DNA of 64,000 nt from Diphasiastrum complanatum (GCA_029204225.1 CM055096.1:3159352-3223351), one strand, 5' to 3'; positions 1 through 12,600 are shown, counted from the stretch's first letter. Notes: generated by a model not told the origin, from the sequence alone. A program made the numbers and translations.

Positions 1-514
1 CAGATTGCTTCAATTCATAAAGTGCCTTATGGAGTTTACACACATGATTGTGTTTACCCTTGATAATATAACCTTCGAGTTGCACCATGTAAAGTCTTCT
101 TCGATAACTCCATTGATATATGTTGTCTGAACATCCATTTGATGTATTTCAAATTTGTTATAGCGGCAAATGATAGCAAAAGTCAAATAGAAGAATGCTT
201 GACTACTGGATTGAAGGTCTCAGTGTAATTGACGTTCTATACTTGAGAAGATCCTCTGGCGACAAGTCATGTCTTTCTCTTGTGGATGCTTCCATCTGTA
301 TTGTACTTGACTTTGAAAATCCATTTGCAATCAACTACATTTCTACTAGCAGGGAATTCAACAATTATCCATGTCTGGTTCTTGATAAGAGATGAATACT
401 CTTTAACCATAGCTTCTTTCCAAAAATCTGAATCATGTTGACTGAGTGCCTCTTGGATAAACATTGGTTCCTGAACAAGGTAGGCTGTAGACTCATCGAT
501 ATAACGGTGAGGTG
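1..514 (-). pseudogene. Ty1/copia reverse transcriptase N-terminal fragment (decayed)
   Basis: Read on the minus strand, the frame ending near 267 gives EALSQHDSDFWKEAM, then NQTW and CKWIFKVKYNTDGS. These are the start of the copia RT domain, including the usual W-x-x-A-M and KWIFK signatures. Further down, in shifted frames, IHQMDVQTTYINGVIEED (about 145 to 90) corresponds to the first RT catalytic motif (family usual: MDVKTAFLNG). Stops and at least two frame changes break it, and it runs off the window edge. No LTR or primer site is visible on this side. It abuts the R1 repeat at about 515. The fragment is clearly copia; the family within copia is not determined. Confidence 0.85.
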
Positions 515-3500
515 AGTAAGAAGGAGAATAATCCAACATGTACAACCTGGGAAGGTATGGAATTCCATCAAAGATGACGCGCGACATGTAGACCAAGGGG
601 GCGTTGACGCTCAGGTAGATATGTCCTCGGAATGAGCCTCGGGCACAACTTGTGTCCAAAAACTTAATGATTCGCAAAAAGCTCCAAGAAAGAGAGAGGG
701 ACAGGCAACACTCGAGTATACAGTCAGTCGTTGGGTTTCACCCATGTTCGGTGCTTTGTGCCTCGTCCACTCCCACGGGTGGGCAGATGGGAGGAACACT
801 CAGGCCTTGTCATCCTGAATGTCAAAGGGAGAAAGCCCAAGGTAAGGTGGCTCATGTTTTCCAACTCAACATAGTTTCTTGAATTTCACATGTGAAGGTC
901 GAGTGCTGGGTAGCCCAGCACTGCTTTGATGAGGTTTTTAGATTGCACTTTAGGTGGTGGTTCGTCTCTTGCCGATGACATTGTGAGTTCATTAAACCTT
1001 ATCATTTAGAAAAAGGAGAATTCATAATAAGGTCTCTATAGGTGAATTTGAGGAAGGATCATTGAAAGGGCGCATGAACAGTAGGACCCATAGGTGTCCG
1101 AGAACAAGGAACATGAAGCAAGGGAGGGAAGCTTGTTAGGTGGGAAAAAAGAGGTGAAAACTCAAGAACGGCAAGTATGGTCAACAATTTGTGATGGAAG
1201 CAAGCAAGGAGAGTTTGTGGAAGAAGAGATGTGTGCAACAAGTGTAGCCAGCTCGCATGAGGAAGTTGCCACATGAGCAAAATCAGCAAATGATGGCATA
1301 GAAATATGGTCAGAAGCAATTGACGATCCGTGAAGGTAGCTCACAAGAGATGTATTTGAGGCAGGATCAATCAAGAGGGGTAGGATGGAGGCTCAGAGTA
1401 ACCTGATGTCGCCCTCAACCACACCATCGCTGGTGTGTGAAGGCATTCCCGGTGATGCACATGGGTTGCTATCTCCACTACCATTTCATGGACTACTCCA
1501 ACTTGTTCATTGTAATTTTTCTTGTAGTTTAAAAGCTTGTTGGTTTCCAAGGGGAGGCTCAAACTTGACAAAAAAAAACTTTTTTTTGGATGCCAACATC
1601 AAGGCAGGGCCAACAACCCTTCTAATTGTATGACTGGTTCGGTGGCAGCACTGAAATGAACCAAATTTTTTGCGTGCTCACTTCACTCTTTCCCTCATGA
1701 TTCGTCTTCCTCTGTTTGATCACTTGCTTCTTCTGCTTCGTCTTTCTATGTTTGATCACTCGCTTCTTCCATAGATACTTCCCTTGTTGCATCTTTATAC
1801 CCTTCATTGTCTTCTCTTTCTTCTGATAGCGTGGCTCAGCATTTTCTCTCAGGGATAGGTCATGGCCACCATCCTGTCGGCAACAGCTCCCTTGGGTTGG
1901 CTTCACCAAGATTACATTCAGGGGGTTTGGCAGCATACCCTGCGCAGCTTGTTGCTTCTACACAACTTGCAACAGCTCCTTTGTATGATGCAAGAACCAG
2001 TTCAACCTCACAAGCAGCCGGAAACACAGGATTCTCTATTTCGTTTTCGTCTTATGCGGCTGCACATATGGGAGCAACTCTTGCAGGAAGAACTCAAATT
2101 TTCGGAGCTCTTGGCACACTGGCTGCATGTTACGATCGATAAAGGTCAGATTGCAAATTGCACGTTGTTTGTGTTATGATATTTTTTGTATAGACCATGT
2201 CTGATATGTAGTTCATTGTCTACAATGTTTGAAGCCTTTAGTCATCTCACATTTATTTGGTTTGACAATCAAGTATATAATTTAACTGCATTGGGAATTT
2301 TCTGAACTATGTATCTTTGATGAAAATTTCTAATGCTATCTGTGTTGTGCTTTTCTTGGCTTCTTCACAGTCTGGACTGTGACACTTGTAGTTTTCTAAA
2401 AGGTCCTGGATGAGATTTTCTTGTTTACTTTTGGACTATTATCACCTATCTGTAAACAGTTGAGCATAGTCAAGATACTCACTAATTGTTGAAATGTCAT
2501 ATTGTTGTTATGTGTTAGTTGTGCGGAATGATTTTCTGAAGAAAATTGTGGTTCTCCACACCTAACAAGAATTGAAAACTAGGATTTTTTTGAAATAGGT
2601 AGTATTAGAAGTAGTCATGTTTTTGTAGATAAAAAATTGCCGCAAGTGCTTTTAGATTTTGGATTGGAGCTATAGCATGGTCATGTGCTTTTCAGTTGAA
2701 AATTGGATTGTGTTGATGCCCATTTGTTGAGAAAGAGCATTGACCAAGTGCTAGCATTTGAGGCATTTGTCATTGAATTTAGCGACTTTATGTTTATACA
2801 ATTTTATACAATTTAACTCAATATCAATATGAGTAGAGCTCATTGTAATGAAACAACAGCAGTTGGGGACTTGACTTTGCAAATTGCCTATCAGCTACTT
2901 GGAGTTGTCAATTGACCTGTTTGTTTTAGTTAACATTTTTTTGTTGTTGTGAAGTTAATAATTGAAGAAGCTACCTTGCAGCAGATGCTAACCTAAACTT
3001 GAGATTCTTGCTATGCCAAAAGGTTTTGAAAGAGATTAAAAGCCCCTTGAAGTTTGTTGGTAATAATAGTAAATGTTTAGTCTTCTTTCTTTGAAGAATT
3101 TTGTTGGGATGGAAGTACGTTAAAAAGCAGGGTTTTTCTGGTTAGTTGTTTCAAAATGGTCAGAGGTATGTAGAAGAGACTTTCAATGCTACTTATTTCA
3201 CTCTCTTGTCTTATTGTAGAAGTTTTCTGGATATTGGAACTCTCTTTGTTTGCGCTTATTCGTTGCTTTTTTTTTTAGATTAAGATTTTTTACTTTTTTA
3301 AAGATTTTTGTGTATGTAATTTTATATACTTGTTGGTCTCTTAACAATGATCATCATTTTTACAACAAGTGCACATCAACTTGTGTGCTTTTTTTGAGGA
3401 AGAAGCATTGTCGACGTGCCACATGCATCGTGTAGCAATCCTTTCAATTGAGTTGGTGGATCTCAATATTTTGTCAGTGTACATGATGCTGAAACATTTT

Positions 3501-4275
3501 TGGGAGGTCAAGTTCAAGAAAAACTAGTGTATTCACATGTTGCTGTTAGTTTCTATAGAATCTTGAAAGGGCAACCATACATATATTTTGTTATTTGAAT
3601 ATATTATTGTCATTTTCTTCACTATGTATCTATATAATTTTCTTGAACTTCTTGTATGGATTGTTTATTTTACTATTAGCCATTTTTCACCATGATCTTA
3701 AGCCTAGTTAACGGGCTTAACAATCTTTCCCTCATCCCGCTATGATAGGAAGATCTTTTTCTTATCCCTGCATAAGTTTATCCTCTTAACAACTTAAGGT
3801 GAATAGATGTATCGCCTAAGCTAAGCTTTAATATTCAAAAGCTTACCTTGTTATACAAATACATATTGCCTTTTGCTTGCTTGTTCAGACTTTTTTATTT
3901 TTATTTTTTTTCATGTTCTTGCTGTGGGATATGCCCATGAAGGCCATATTTTCATTGTTTGTTTTGTTTGTTGTAATCATTAGTTTCTGTGTTGTTAATC
4001 CAGGAGCTTTTTTGGAGTTTTGAATATTGAAGATGCTATTTCTAAACGGTCACTCTTGCCTTACTTGATGCGGCTTCGATGCAATCAGTTGTAGTTCTAT
4101 AATTCTAGTACGTAGCAACTACATTCTTCATGTATCTTGAGTCATTTTTATTAATACAGTAATTTTTTATAATTTTGACTACGTTACAAGTCTCAAGGTA
4201 ATAAATGCCAAAATTCGTTTGTTGAGATATGCATAAAGGAAGAATTTCAAGCCACAAACAGTTCAGGTTCTATCT
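515..4275. repeat. R1 left arm of a long inverted repeat
   Basis: This stretch is the reverse complement of 58765-62650. Matching blocks include 611-799 with 62368-62556 and 1059-1319 with 61849-62109 (coordinate sums of about 63168), then 2690-2900 with 60190-60490 and 4190-4275 with 58765-58850. By eye the arms agree at well over 90% in many blocks; the right arm carries about 100 extra bases near 60260-60360. The outer end is sharp at about 515/62650 and the inner end at about 4275/58765. The arm holds no recognised protein domain, and no LTR or transposase was found. A third, shorter copy of its outer part lies at 42110-42605, so R1 is a dispersed repeat. Whether the two arms are terminal repeats of one element is not shown. 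Confidence 0.8.
1807..2142 (+). other. Unrecognised reading frame within R1 left arm
   Basis: An open frame of 111 codons, Ser/Ala/Gly/His-rich, begins MSSLSSDSVAQHFLSGIG. The R1 right arm holds a related frame on the opposite strand at 61139-61381 (MSLYHSLSSLSSDSMAQ...), so the frame predates the inverted duplication. The two frames diverge by a shift near residue 50. No domain, signal peptide or membrane segment is apparent, and the composition could come from a captured exon. Function unknown; it may not be coding. Confidence 0.25.
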
Positions 4276-4277
4276 TT

Positions 4278-4950
4278 GGATCCCCCATCCAAAGGCTCTC
4301 CAAAAGGAAAAGCACCTCCACCAACTCATACTCTAGTTCAAAGCTAACGAAAGATGTGAAAGGTATCAATAGAGCTTTGAAATGGATGCGGCTTAATGAA
4401 GAAAAGCCTACCACTAGTTTACCCCTTGAATGCAAGCTCATCTATAAGGCCAAAACATCTAAGTGGATGGCTAAGAGTTACAAACAAGACATCAAAATTG
4501 AACCAATGACCTCTCACAAAGCGGAAGAAAAAAAAAGTGCCCAAACTAGTGCATGATATGCCACAATACTTCAAGGAATATGAAATGCTTCTTGGTTTCC
4601 AATGGAAGGCTCGAACTTGAGACCAAAGAAACTTTGGATGTCAAGCGTTAACCAATTGAGCCAACTCCCTTGGGTGTCTAGGAAGAAAAAAAAAGTGCCC
4701 AAACTAGTGCATGATATGCCACAATACTTCAAGGACTATGAAATGGATGAATTGATAGTAGTCATGCCCAGAGCAAAGTGATAAACAACGAAAGATACCT
4801 CCCCATGAGCCAATATTTATGAAGGTCTTGTCCGCACCAAAGAGCTATATGTGGGGGTATTTTCTCACCATGGGATCAACATAGGAGAGAAAACAACACA
4901 ACTTGAATGCAGCAACACTGTTCTATAGCATCATGCCACTACGAGGATGG
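4278..4950 (+). repeat. Head of composite repeat U (partial, truncated by a copia LTR)
   Basis: From TTTGGATCCCCC onward this matches 24667-25280 (+) and, in reverse, 12350-12760. A shared reading frame at 4356-4556 contains LKWMRLNEEKPTTSLPL and continues, after a shift in a run of nine A, as VPKLVHDMPQYFKDYEMDEL. The peptide is conserved in three U copies but I recognise no family. The copy stops at 4951, where a copia LTR begins; in the 25270 copy the sequence continues GGTTGGACATGTCC. It directly abuts the R1 arm. Confidence 0.7.
4588..4680 (-). repeat. tRNA-derived, SINE-like insertion flanked by a 64-bp direct repeat
   Basis: On the minus strand this 93-bp block reads like a tRNA. It has a box A-like TGGCTCAATTGGT and, about 40 bases on, a box B-like AAGTTCGAGCC, with the spacing of a polymerase III tRNA promoter. 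It separates two near-identical copies of the U sequence, 4524-4587 and 4681-4745; other U copies have this segment uninterrupted by the block. The flanking duplication is far longer than the 5-20 bp usual for SINEs, so the mechanism is unclear. A weaker relative of the box B half occurs in R1 near 1543-1575 and 61590-61630. Confidence 0.5.
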
Positions 4951-4951
4951 T

Positions 4952-5217
4952 TGAGTTAGAATAAAAGTAGAATCATTGTGTTACTGTACTGTGGGTCCTA
5001 TCAGTGGATAAGGATCAATTGGCCTCACCACGAGGCAAGTCGACCGGACACGCGTCCCGCCAACAGCAACCTGGGTCATGCATGGGTTGCCTGAGTGAAC
5101 AACTATATGTATAGTGTAATTTCATTTTGAGAAATATAGTTGCTATGTGAGCTTGTTGTGTAGAGTGTTTTCTGTCTGTGTTACTATGTAGCGTGATCTG
5201 TGTTCCTGTGCAAAGCA
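4952..5217 (+). repeat. 5' LTR of a Ty1/copia element
   Basis: The U repeat is interrupted at 4951 by sequence starting TGAGTTAGAATAA and ending near CAAAGCA. A primer-binding site lies just downstream at 5228-5238, and a gag-pol region of the same strand follows. The 3' partner LTR is missing, because the element is broken at 8287. The 3' border was chosen at the last CA before the primer site, leaving about 10 bases between them, so it is uncertain. Confidence 0.6.
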
Positions 5218-5227
5218 AATTCTAAGT

Positions 5228-5238
5228 TGGTATCAGAG
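5228..5238 (+). promoter_or_regulatory. Primer-binding site, initiator tRNA-Met type
   Basis: TGGTATCAGAG complements the 3' end of plant initiator tRNA-Met, the usual minus-strand primer of Ty1/copia elements. It sits just after the LTR. The following base pattern departs from the usual GCC (here TCG). The leader from here to the gag start at 6523 is about 1.3 kb and shows no clear coding signal. Confidence 0.8.
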
Positions 5239-6522
5239 TCGTACAAGGAGTGTACACAGTACAACATTGTCGTTGAAGAGAGCTTCGGGAGAACTGTCTT
5301 TTGAGAGTTCAGGGTTTACGGCGGGTTGAAGATGGAAAGAGAAGCACTGGTGCATGGTTTCTAGTTTATAGAGGCTTGCTAAGCTCAGCAGAGGGATTAT
5401 TAGCCTAGACATAGCATCAAACAGGGAAAAATTTGGTGAAAAATTGACAATTTTGAAGCCAGCTGAAAATTGAAACCGGCCTTGGGGTTATGGCTTTTAT
5501 ACATAACTGGTGATTTCTTCGCTGTTTGTGTACCGTTTTGGATGATGTAAGGACAGGAAGGAAGCTAATCACATTGTCAACCAGCCATGGAGAGATTCTG
5601 AGGTTTATGTCAGAGATTCGTCTCCAGACAGTTAACCTAGCAGATTTGCGGTAAAAAGGTGAAAAAAGCCACTTTGTCAAGTTGAGATAAAATCACCGTT
5701 TCTCCACGGAATTTCTTGAGTGAACACTCTACAGTCTTGGAATCAGTAGGGCGACCCTGCTCCAGGCTCAGATCGTGCTCAAATCGATCCACAGGCGAAT
5801 TAGATTGAGTGTGGGGAGGCGCGGCCGCGGACAGGGAGGTCGCGGGCTATTTGCGCGCCCAACGCGATGGATGCTGTAGCGTCTGCAAGGCCATAGCGAC
5901 TGTAGGAGCACGGTTCAATGCCTAGATGCAGTTTGGACATTTGGATGAGGTGTCAAATGCATCGACGGTCCAGAACTTGTGATGGGAGAGAAACTTGGAC
6001 CACAATATTTGGTTCAAACATTGGATGGGTTTTGAACAGGGCCCTAAAGAAGTGAAGTGCATTCTGGCCTTCAACTTCATTAAAAATTTTCATACTGAAA
6101 GTTGAGTTGGGTCCAAGTGAAGAGTGAAGTTTCTTCAAGGTAAAGAAATAGTCCAAAAACTAGAAAAGTCCCTATTTTTGGGTCCTTTGCCCGTTTTGAC
6201 CCAAACGAAAGGCTATAACCTCCAAACGAAGGGCACTTGGATTGTACCTGCAAGTATGGTACAGGAAAACAGAGTGATTGCAGCAGAGAAAGTGTTCGGA
6301 GTACGTCAGAAGTGATTTCACCATTCCACTGGGCACGTTGTTGGGAGTTGACGACTGAGTGCATTTCGGAAGGCGACGTCGATTTGGCTGTCAAATTGGT
6401 GGAAAAGCGGCGAGTGGCCTGGTAAGGGAAAAAGTGTAGGTCATTATTTTCAACTTCTGACATCACTGTTGGCCTCGGCACACTGTTCTTAGCCTAAGGC
6501 AGAAGTTTCAAGCAGTTTTGCG

Positions 6523-8286
6523 ATGGCAAACAAGGGAGAGTCCATTTTGAGTGAAAGTAGCAAATTGGATGGGATTTCCAACTATGCAGTGTGGAAATAC
6601 AAAATGAAAAATATACTGACGGAGAAAGACATGTGGGAAGTCGTCACAGGTGATGAGAGAAGGCCGCCAAATAAAGCATATATCAACGTGTTTGACAAAA
6701 AGATTAGGAAAGCTTTGACCTTCATTAACTTGTCAGTGAAGGATCACATCATTACCCACATTTGTGATGCTGTTAGACCCAGACAGGCATGGGATGTGCT
6801 AAAGGAGTAGTTCGATATCAAATCCGTCAAGAATCATGTTTTTGAAGTCAAAGTTGAATAGTGCTCACATGGAGCAAGGAGAGCACATTCAGACATACAT
6901 GACCAGAATCAAGACAATGAGAGATGAACTGCATTCTATTGGTGAGCGCATACGTGATGTGGAGCTGGTGCACAATGCATTGTGTGGCATTGCAGAACCC
7001 TATCAGATGTTTGTGAGAGGAATAGCATCAAGAGAAAGATTGCCAACCTTTGACGAGCTCACAGGAATCTTGATGCAGGAAGAGCAACGGCGAGAAATGG
7101 TGAAAGCTAGACATCAAAATACTGACGATCAAGGACTTGCGACATGCCAAAAACAAGGCAAGGGCAAGGGCAAGAAGAAGTCTAAGCAGCAATTTGCCAA
7201 GTCTCAAGAGGATGAGAGATCTTCCAGTAAAACTAAGAAGAAAGGAAAATGCTTCCATTGTGGTAAAAAGGGCCATTGGAAGAGTGAATGTCGCAAATTC
7301 CTGGCAGAACAAGGCAAGGGGAAACCAAAACAAGTAGGTAACCTTGTCGATGAGGGTGAGATTGAAGACTCTAGCATCTTCATATCTGCATTGTCATCTA
7401 ATCAAGATGATCAAGCATGGTATATTGACTCGGGAGCCACAAGACACATGACAGGTAACAAGAATTGGTTCAGTAGTTTGAAGGTGTTGGATAATGGAAT
7501 ATATGTTTCCCAAGCAAATGGTGAGGGGTGCAAGATCAAGGGGATAGGCACAGTTTCAATCCAACTACTTGATGGCAAAAGCAGGATGATTAGGGAGGTA
7601 CTTTACGTACCAGGTTTGAAGAAAAATCTACTTTTTGTTGGAGTCATTACTGATCAAAAGTTGAAAGTAGAATTCGCCCATGATTATTGCTTTATGAAGG
7701 ATGTGAACCAAAAGTTCAAAGTTACTGCGGATGGAGTAAGAGAGCCCAATATAAAATTGTACAGGTTGAATGCTACAATCAAGGGGCAACATGGACTTGT
7801 ATCATCCATTCCATCGCAAACTGAGTTGTGGCATAAGAGGCTTGGTCACTTGAACTTGAGAAGCCTCAGTTTGATGAGAAAACTGGAGATGGTAACAGTA
7901 TTGCCTACCATAGAAGATCACTTGAAATCGATGTGCGAATCTTGTGTATATGGGAAGCAACATCAAGAGAAGTTCAATAAAGGGGGTGTTGCAAGAGCAA
8001 ATAACATCCTGGATTTAATTCACACAGATTTATGCGGGCCTATGAGGACCATGTCCTTAGGTAAAGCCTTCTATTTCATGACCTTTATTGATGATATGTC
8101 ACGTAAGATGTGGATCTACTTCTTGAAGAAGAAATTAGATGCATTTGATAACTTCAAGAGCTTCAAAGCATTGGTCAAAAATCAGACAGGTAGGAAGATC
8201 AAAGTCCTAAGATCATATAGTGGAGGTGAGTACAAGTCTAATGACTTCAATGATTTTTGTGATCAATGTGGGATTAAAAGACAATT
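6523..8286 (+). pseudogene. Ty1/copia gag-protease-integrase fragment
   Basis: The gag start MANKGESILSESSKLDGISN leads the Retrotran_gag region (SNYAVWKYKMKNIL). A TAG stop at 6808-6810 and a frame change near 6830 break it; the frame then runs open to about 8290. Seen in order: CCHC zinc knuckle CFHCGKKGHWKSEC (about 7251-7292), protease DSGATRHMTG (about 7426-7455), GAG_pre-integrase LWHKRLGHLNLRSL (about 7827), the integrase zinc site, and the first catalytic Asp in HTDLCGPM with YFMTFIDD (about 8020-8095). The second Asp motif is mutated (RSYSGGEY for RSDNGGEY). At about 8287 the sequence jumps into an inverted copia fragment, removing the integrase C-terminus, RT and RNase H. Non-functional. 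Confidence 0.92.
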
Positions 8287-9535
8287 TACACCTGTATGCC
8301 TTCGTCCTCTCGTCATAACCGACGAAGATATACTTGATTGCTTTGGCATCAAGTTTCTTTCACTCCTCCTTTGGCACATCTACATAGGCCTTACATCCAA
8401 TGACATGAAACTTGTCGATTCTTGGCTTTATTCCTATAAATGCTTCTTCGGGAGTCACATTTGGAACCGCAACTGTAAGGCTCCTGTTTTGCAAGAATGT
8501 TGCCGCATTGCACGCTTCCAACCAAAGTGAATCGATCAAGCCCATTTGCTTCATCATGGAGCGTGCACTCTCCATAATAGTCCTGTTTTTCCTTTCAGCT
8601 ACACGACTACTATGCGGCGTGTGTGACAGTGTGAATTGTCTTTTGATGCCGTGTTCCTTGCAAAAGTCCTCAAAATCATCAGATTTGTATTTGCCTCGTC
8701 AATCAGATCTTAGCACCTTAATGCGTGCATCCAGTTGGCTCTCTACCAAAGTCTTGAACTCCTTGAAGCGAGCAAAAGCATCAGATTTCTTCTTCAAGAA
8801 ATAAATCCATGTCCTCCTAGAGTAATCATCTATGAAAGTCATGAAATAATATGCTTTTCCCAATGACATGGTCTTCATTGGGCCGCACAGGTTGCTGTGA
8901 ATGAGTTCCAGTGGTTTCTTAGCTCTTGCAGCTCCACCTTTCTTGAATGTCTCTCTGTGATGCTTTCCCATGATGCATCCTTCACATATTGCATGATGAT
9001 CATCCTGCAATGCCGGTAACCCTATTACCATCTTCAGCTTCGCCATCAATCTCAAGCTCCCATAGTTCAAATGACCAAGTCCTTTGTGCCACAACTCAGA
9101 TTGAGATGCTGTTGAAATAGCCAAACCATATTCTCCTAGTTTTGCAGCATCCAATTTATAAAGGCCACAATTACTATCTCTATAACCTTTCGCCACCACT
9201 TTATGATTGTGGTTCATATCCCTCATAAGGCATCCATCCTTGACAAATTCAACCTTAAGATGTTGATTAGCCATTACTCCAACAGAAAGCAAACTCCTTT
9301 GGAGTCCAGCAACATAAAGCACATTAGGGATGTTCTTGATTTTACCATCATGAGACTGCACATGTACATTGCCCACACCCTGTATTTGGCATTCCTCCCC
9401 ATTGGCTTGAATGACCTTATCCCCATCATGGATTGGTGAGAATTTCTCAAACCAATCATGTTTCCCGGTCATATGCCTTGTGGCGCCTGAATCTATGAAC
9501 CATCTGGCACCATCATCAACCTGGGATGCCAATGC
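8287..9535 (-). pseudogene. Ty1/copia protease-integrase fragment, inverted against its neighbour
   Basis: Minus-strand frame 9532-8699 opens with WFIDSGATRHMTGKHDWF (protease active site), then LWHKGLGHLNYGSL (pre-integrase), CEGCIMGKHHRE (integrase zinc ligands) and YYFMTFIDDYSRRTW. A TGA stop interrupts the second catalytic motif (KVLRSD, stop, RGKYKSDD). The frame then resumes to the third region (AERKNRTIMESARSMMKQMG) and KYIFVGYDERTKAY. It ends at 8287, joined to the same family in opposite orientation. Gag is missing beyond 9535 and RT is absent. The 9536-9654 spacer next to it shows nothing recognisable. Confidence 0.92.
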
Positions 9536-9654
9536 CTAAAAGCACTCAAAGGGCTCGTAAAAGAAAGATAGCCCGATAATTTTAGAACTAAGCACATGTG
9601 GTGCCGTCGAAATAAGAAAGCACTGCATATGTTGGTCATGGCTATTTTAACTGG

Positions 9655-12600
9655 TACCTATCTACAGGTTCAACTGGAGCCTTATGTGTAATCGAGTGAT
9701 CGGACAGTATCTAGAAGCTCAAGAACTTAAACGAGCTCGACAAATAAAACTTGATGCATTATTATCTTTTCTGGATGAACTATATATTTTATTTAGAAAT
9801 AACTTTTCCTTGAATCATATAATTTTGATTACCTAAATATCTTATCATGTAATTTTGATGAGCAATTTTTTTTAATGTTGAATCCTGTATATTGTGTAAG
9901 CATACTAGACTTATCAATTTCAGGTGATAGCATTTACGTAAACACAAACATAACTTATTTCTAAACATTGTAGAATGTGAACATAGATTCATCCAAACAT
10001 TGTACAATTTACATAAGAAAATATATACAAACATAAAAACCATTGTGTTGTGTTTGTTGACCTTAGGATAGAAATGATGCCATACATACCATAAGGGTTT
10101 GAAATTAGCAGCTACACAAGGCTTCTCAGGACACATTATACCTGAATGTTGGTAGCAATTTTCTTGGCTCCACAACATGAAAAATGGAAGCTTTTGACAT
10201 GCCCTACTTTCCATGAAAGACTAGGTATTAAGCACGGTTTCATAGTCCATAATGGACCAAATGCCAATCTTGAATTTTGACAAAACTTTTTTTTAGAAAT
10301 TCCAGCCACCCATGTTGCAATTTGATGTGTTTCGATTTCCATTTCTTATCCCTTGAGAATTGTGGACCAATATCGCATTGTTTCATGAGAATGCCATCTT
10401 CAATATGTCTAGATGGCTTTACCACCTGAAAGAGAAATAAAAATTTGCCAACTAATAAAAAAACACAAAGTACATTCTTATTAGTCACCACATAAATATC
10501 CAATGAAATTATTAACATGAACTAAAAATATTATTTACAAAAAGCAAAAAGCATATTTACAAACCTTTAATGCATTTGTTTATAGAAACTTTTCTCTTGT
10601 TTTTCTGGAGATTGAAACTCGTCTGCAAAATTCATTGTCATCAAACCAACTGTACAACAAAAGTAACGAAACAATTTAATTAATAATATTGCTTTTAATT
10701 AGAGAAATTATGACAAAATTATTTAAATACAACATTTCATATCATGCTTGTCAAAGTTGCTTCTTGTGGAATGCATCATCGTCGTTTTATTTTTCAAATT
10801 TAGCACCAATATTTAATTGATGGCATATGTTCTTCAAGAAGTATTGTCTTCAAACCAGCTATACAACAGAAGCAAAACATATGGTCTGACTCTCACTCCC
10901 ACCATGATAGTCACTTAGGATAAATCCTAGTGAGATAAGAAAAGAGTTGAGTCTAGCATACCATGATCTTGGCCTAAATAGTGTTTGTACTATTTTTGGC
11001 AAGTAGATAAGTCGGATTTGGACCCATTCTAATTAGGTGTTTCATTCTAGCACACACATATGTGAGAGTCCTGATTTAGTTTGTAATATATTTCTGTAAG
11101 TGAGAGTCCTAAATCGTAAGTGTCTTTTGTTCGTCTTTAAGTGGATGAAATGTAACTTACATATTTGTAGGAAAATTTATTAACAATTATAAACAAATGA
11201 TTTTGCTTACCAACTCTATAAAAAGTGATGCAAAAAACCCATGGAATTGGATGGAGTCTGATTTTAGGGGAGAATGGAGCCAGTATACTAGTTCCATTCT
11301 GTCCTAAATTATTATTATTTTTTGTTCCCTCAGAATTATCCTCAGTGAAATTCTTTGTATGAATCTCGAGGTATATTCCAAAGGCCCTCGATATATCCCT
11401 CAAAAGTTTCTCTTTCCTAATCAATCTACACCCCGAGGTATATTCTGAGGGCTCTCAATATATCCCTCAAAAAACACTCTCTTTAATCAACAGAAAAATA
11501 TTCTAGGGATGCCTCGGGAACCAATGCAATAATCCAGGTTCTGTTTTCAAGGTATACATCGTTGGACAAACGTACGCATATGGACTTTTTTTTTTTTAAA
11601 TTTCTTCAAAGCTTCCTCGGTAATAGAGTCAAAAGTCTTAAAAAATGTTGTAGTGGCCCTGTTGTCATTATAGTTTCCTTCACATTGGTCTTGGGGAAGC
11701 TAACTTATAGCTATAGGCATGATCATTGTAACTGCTTGAATGTTGTTTTTGTCAAGAGAAATGTGTCACTTCAATGGTTAAGAGTGTCCCACAGAGTGTT
11801 GAAAAAGAGAATCCAATGCACCACAACCCTTAATTTTTGAATGAACTAGGCAAGGAGGCATCAAACCGAACCTATAGATATGTGGATTGATAATTTGAAA
11901 TTTATATGCACGTATCTTTCATCCATTGTGAAATGCCATTCGAAAATGTTGAGTGCTATGCCTTTGGTTTTTAGCTCTTTTGATATGCCTTCGATGTTGG
12001 TATAGATGTTAACTAATGAATAATCAAACATTGAATGGAATATAAGTCGTTTCTTAGGCATCTTGATGTGCTTGTTTAAAATCCCTAGTTCTGAAATGGG
12101 ATAGCTCGAATTGGATAGCTCGACTAATATTTGTCTTTGAAGTGAATTGAGTATTGATTGAATGACTATTATTTATAAAGTGCAATTCACTCCTACCGCT
12201 TTGGACACAAGAGGAGGAATTATACTCCTGACGATTAAAACATATCTGAGGGTGACGTGTCGAGTCAAGACAAGTTTTACTCGTACCAAGTGATTTGACA
12301 GTGATCATATGAGCTACGTGAAGTCTAAGAGAAACCCAAGGCTATCATCAACAAGAGATACAATCTCCTGAGGTCATATACCTAAAGGCTTGGAAATCCT
12401 TCATCGACTAGGGAGTACTGGTGAAACATGCCGAGGACCCCTGGTTTGGTATTAGATTTAGGACATGTCCAACCATCCTCGTAGTGGTATGACGCTATAG
12501 AACAGTGTTGCTCCATTCAAGTTGTGTTGTTTTCTCCCCTATGTTAATCCCATGGTGAGGAGATACCCCCACATATAGGTCTTTGATGCAGGCAGGACCT

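Noticed and set aside
267-677. 136-codon minus-strand frame as one gene
   Set aside because: It is a chance join: the upstream part (to about 515) is the R1 repeat and the rest is copia RT.
1059-1319. 86-codon hydrophobic frame shared by both R1 arms
   Set aside because: Leu/His-rich frame from pyrimidine-rich DNA; overlapping frames on both strands are equally open.
7028-7333. Open frame opposite the copia zinc knuckle
   Set aside because: Shadow of the lysine-rich gag frame on the other strand.
11562-11840. Frame with VIIVSFTLVLGKLTYSYRHDHCN, present three times, as a membrane protein
   Set aside because: Copies are conserved as DNA within U, the opposite strand is equally open, and no start context or family is convincing. 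Kept only as a note under U.
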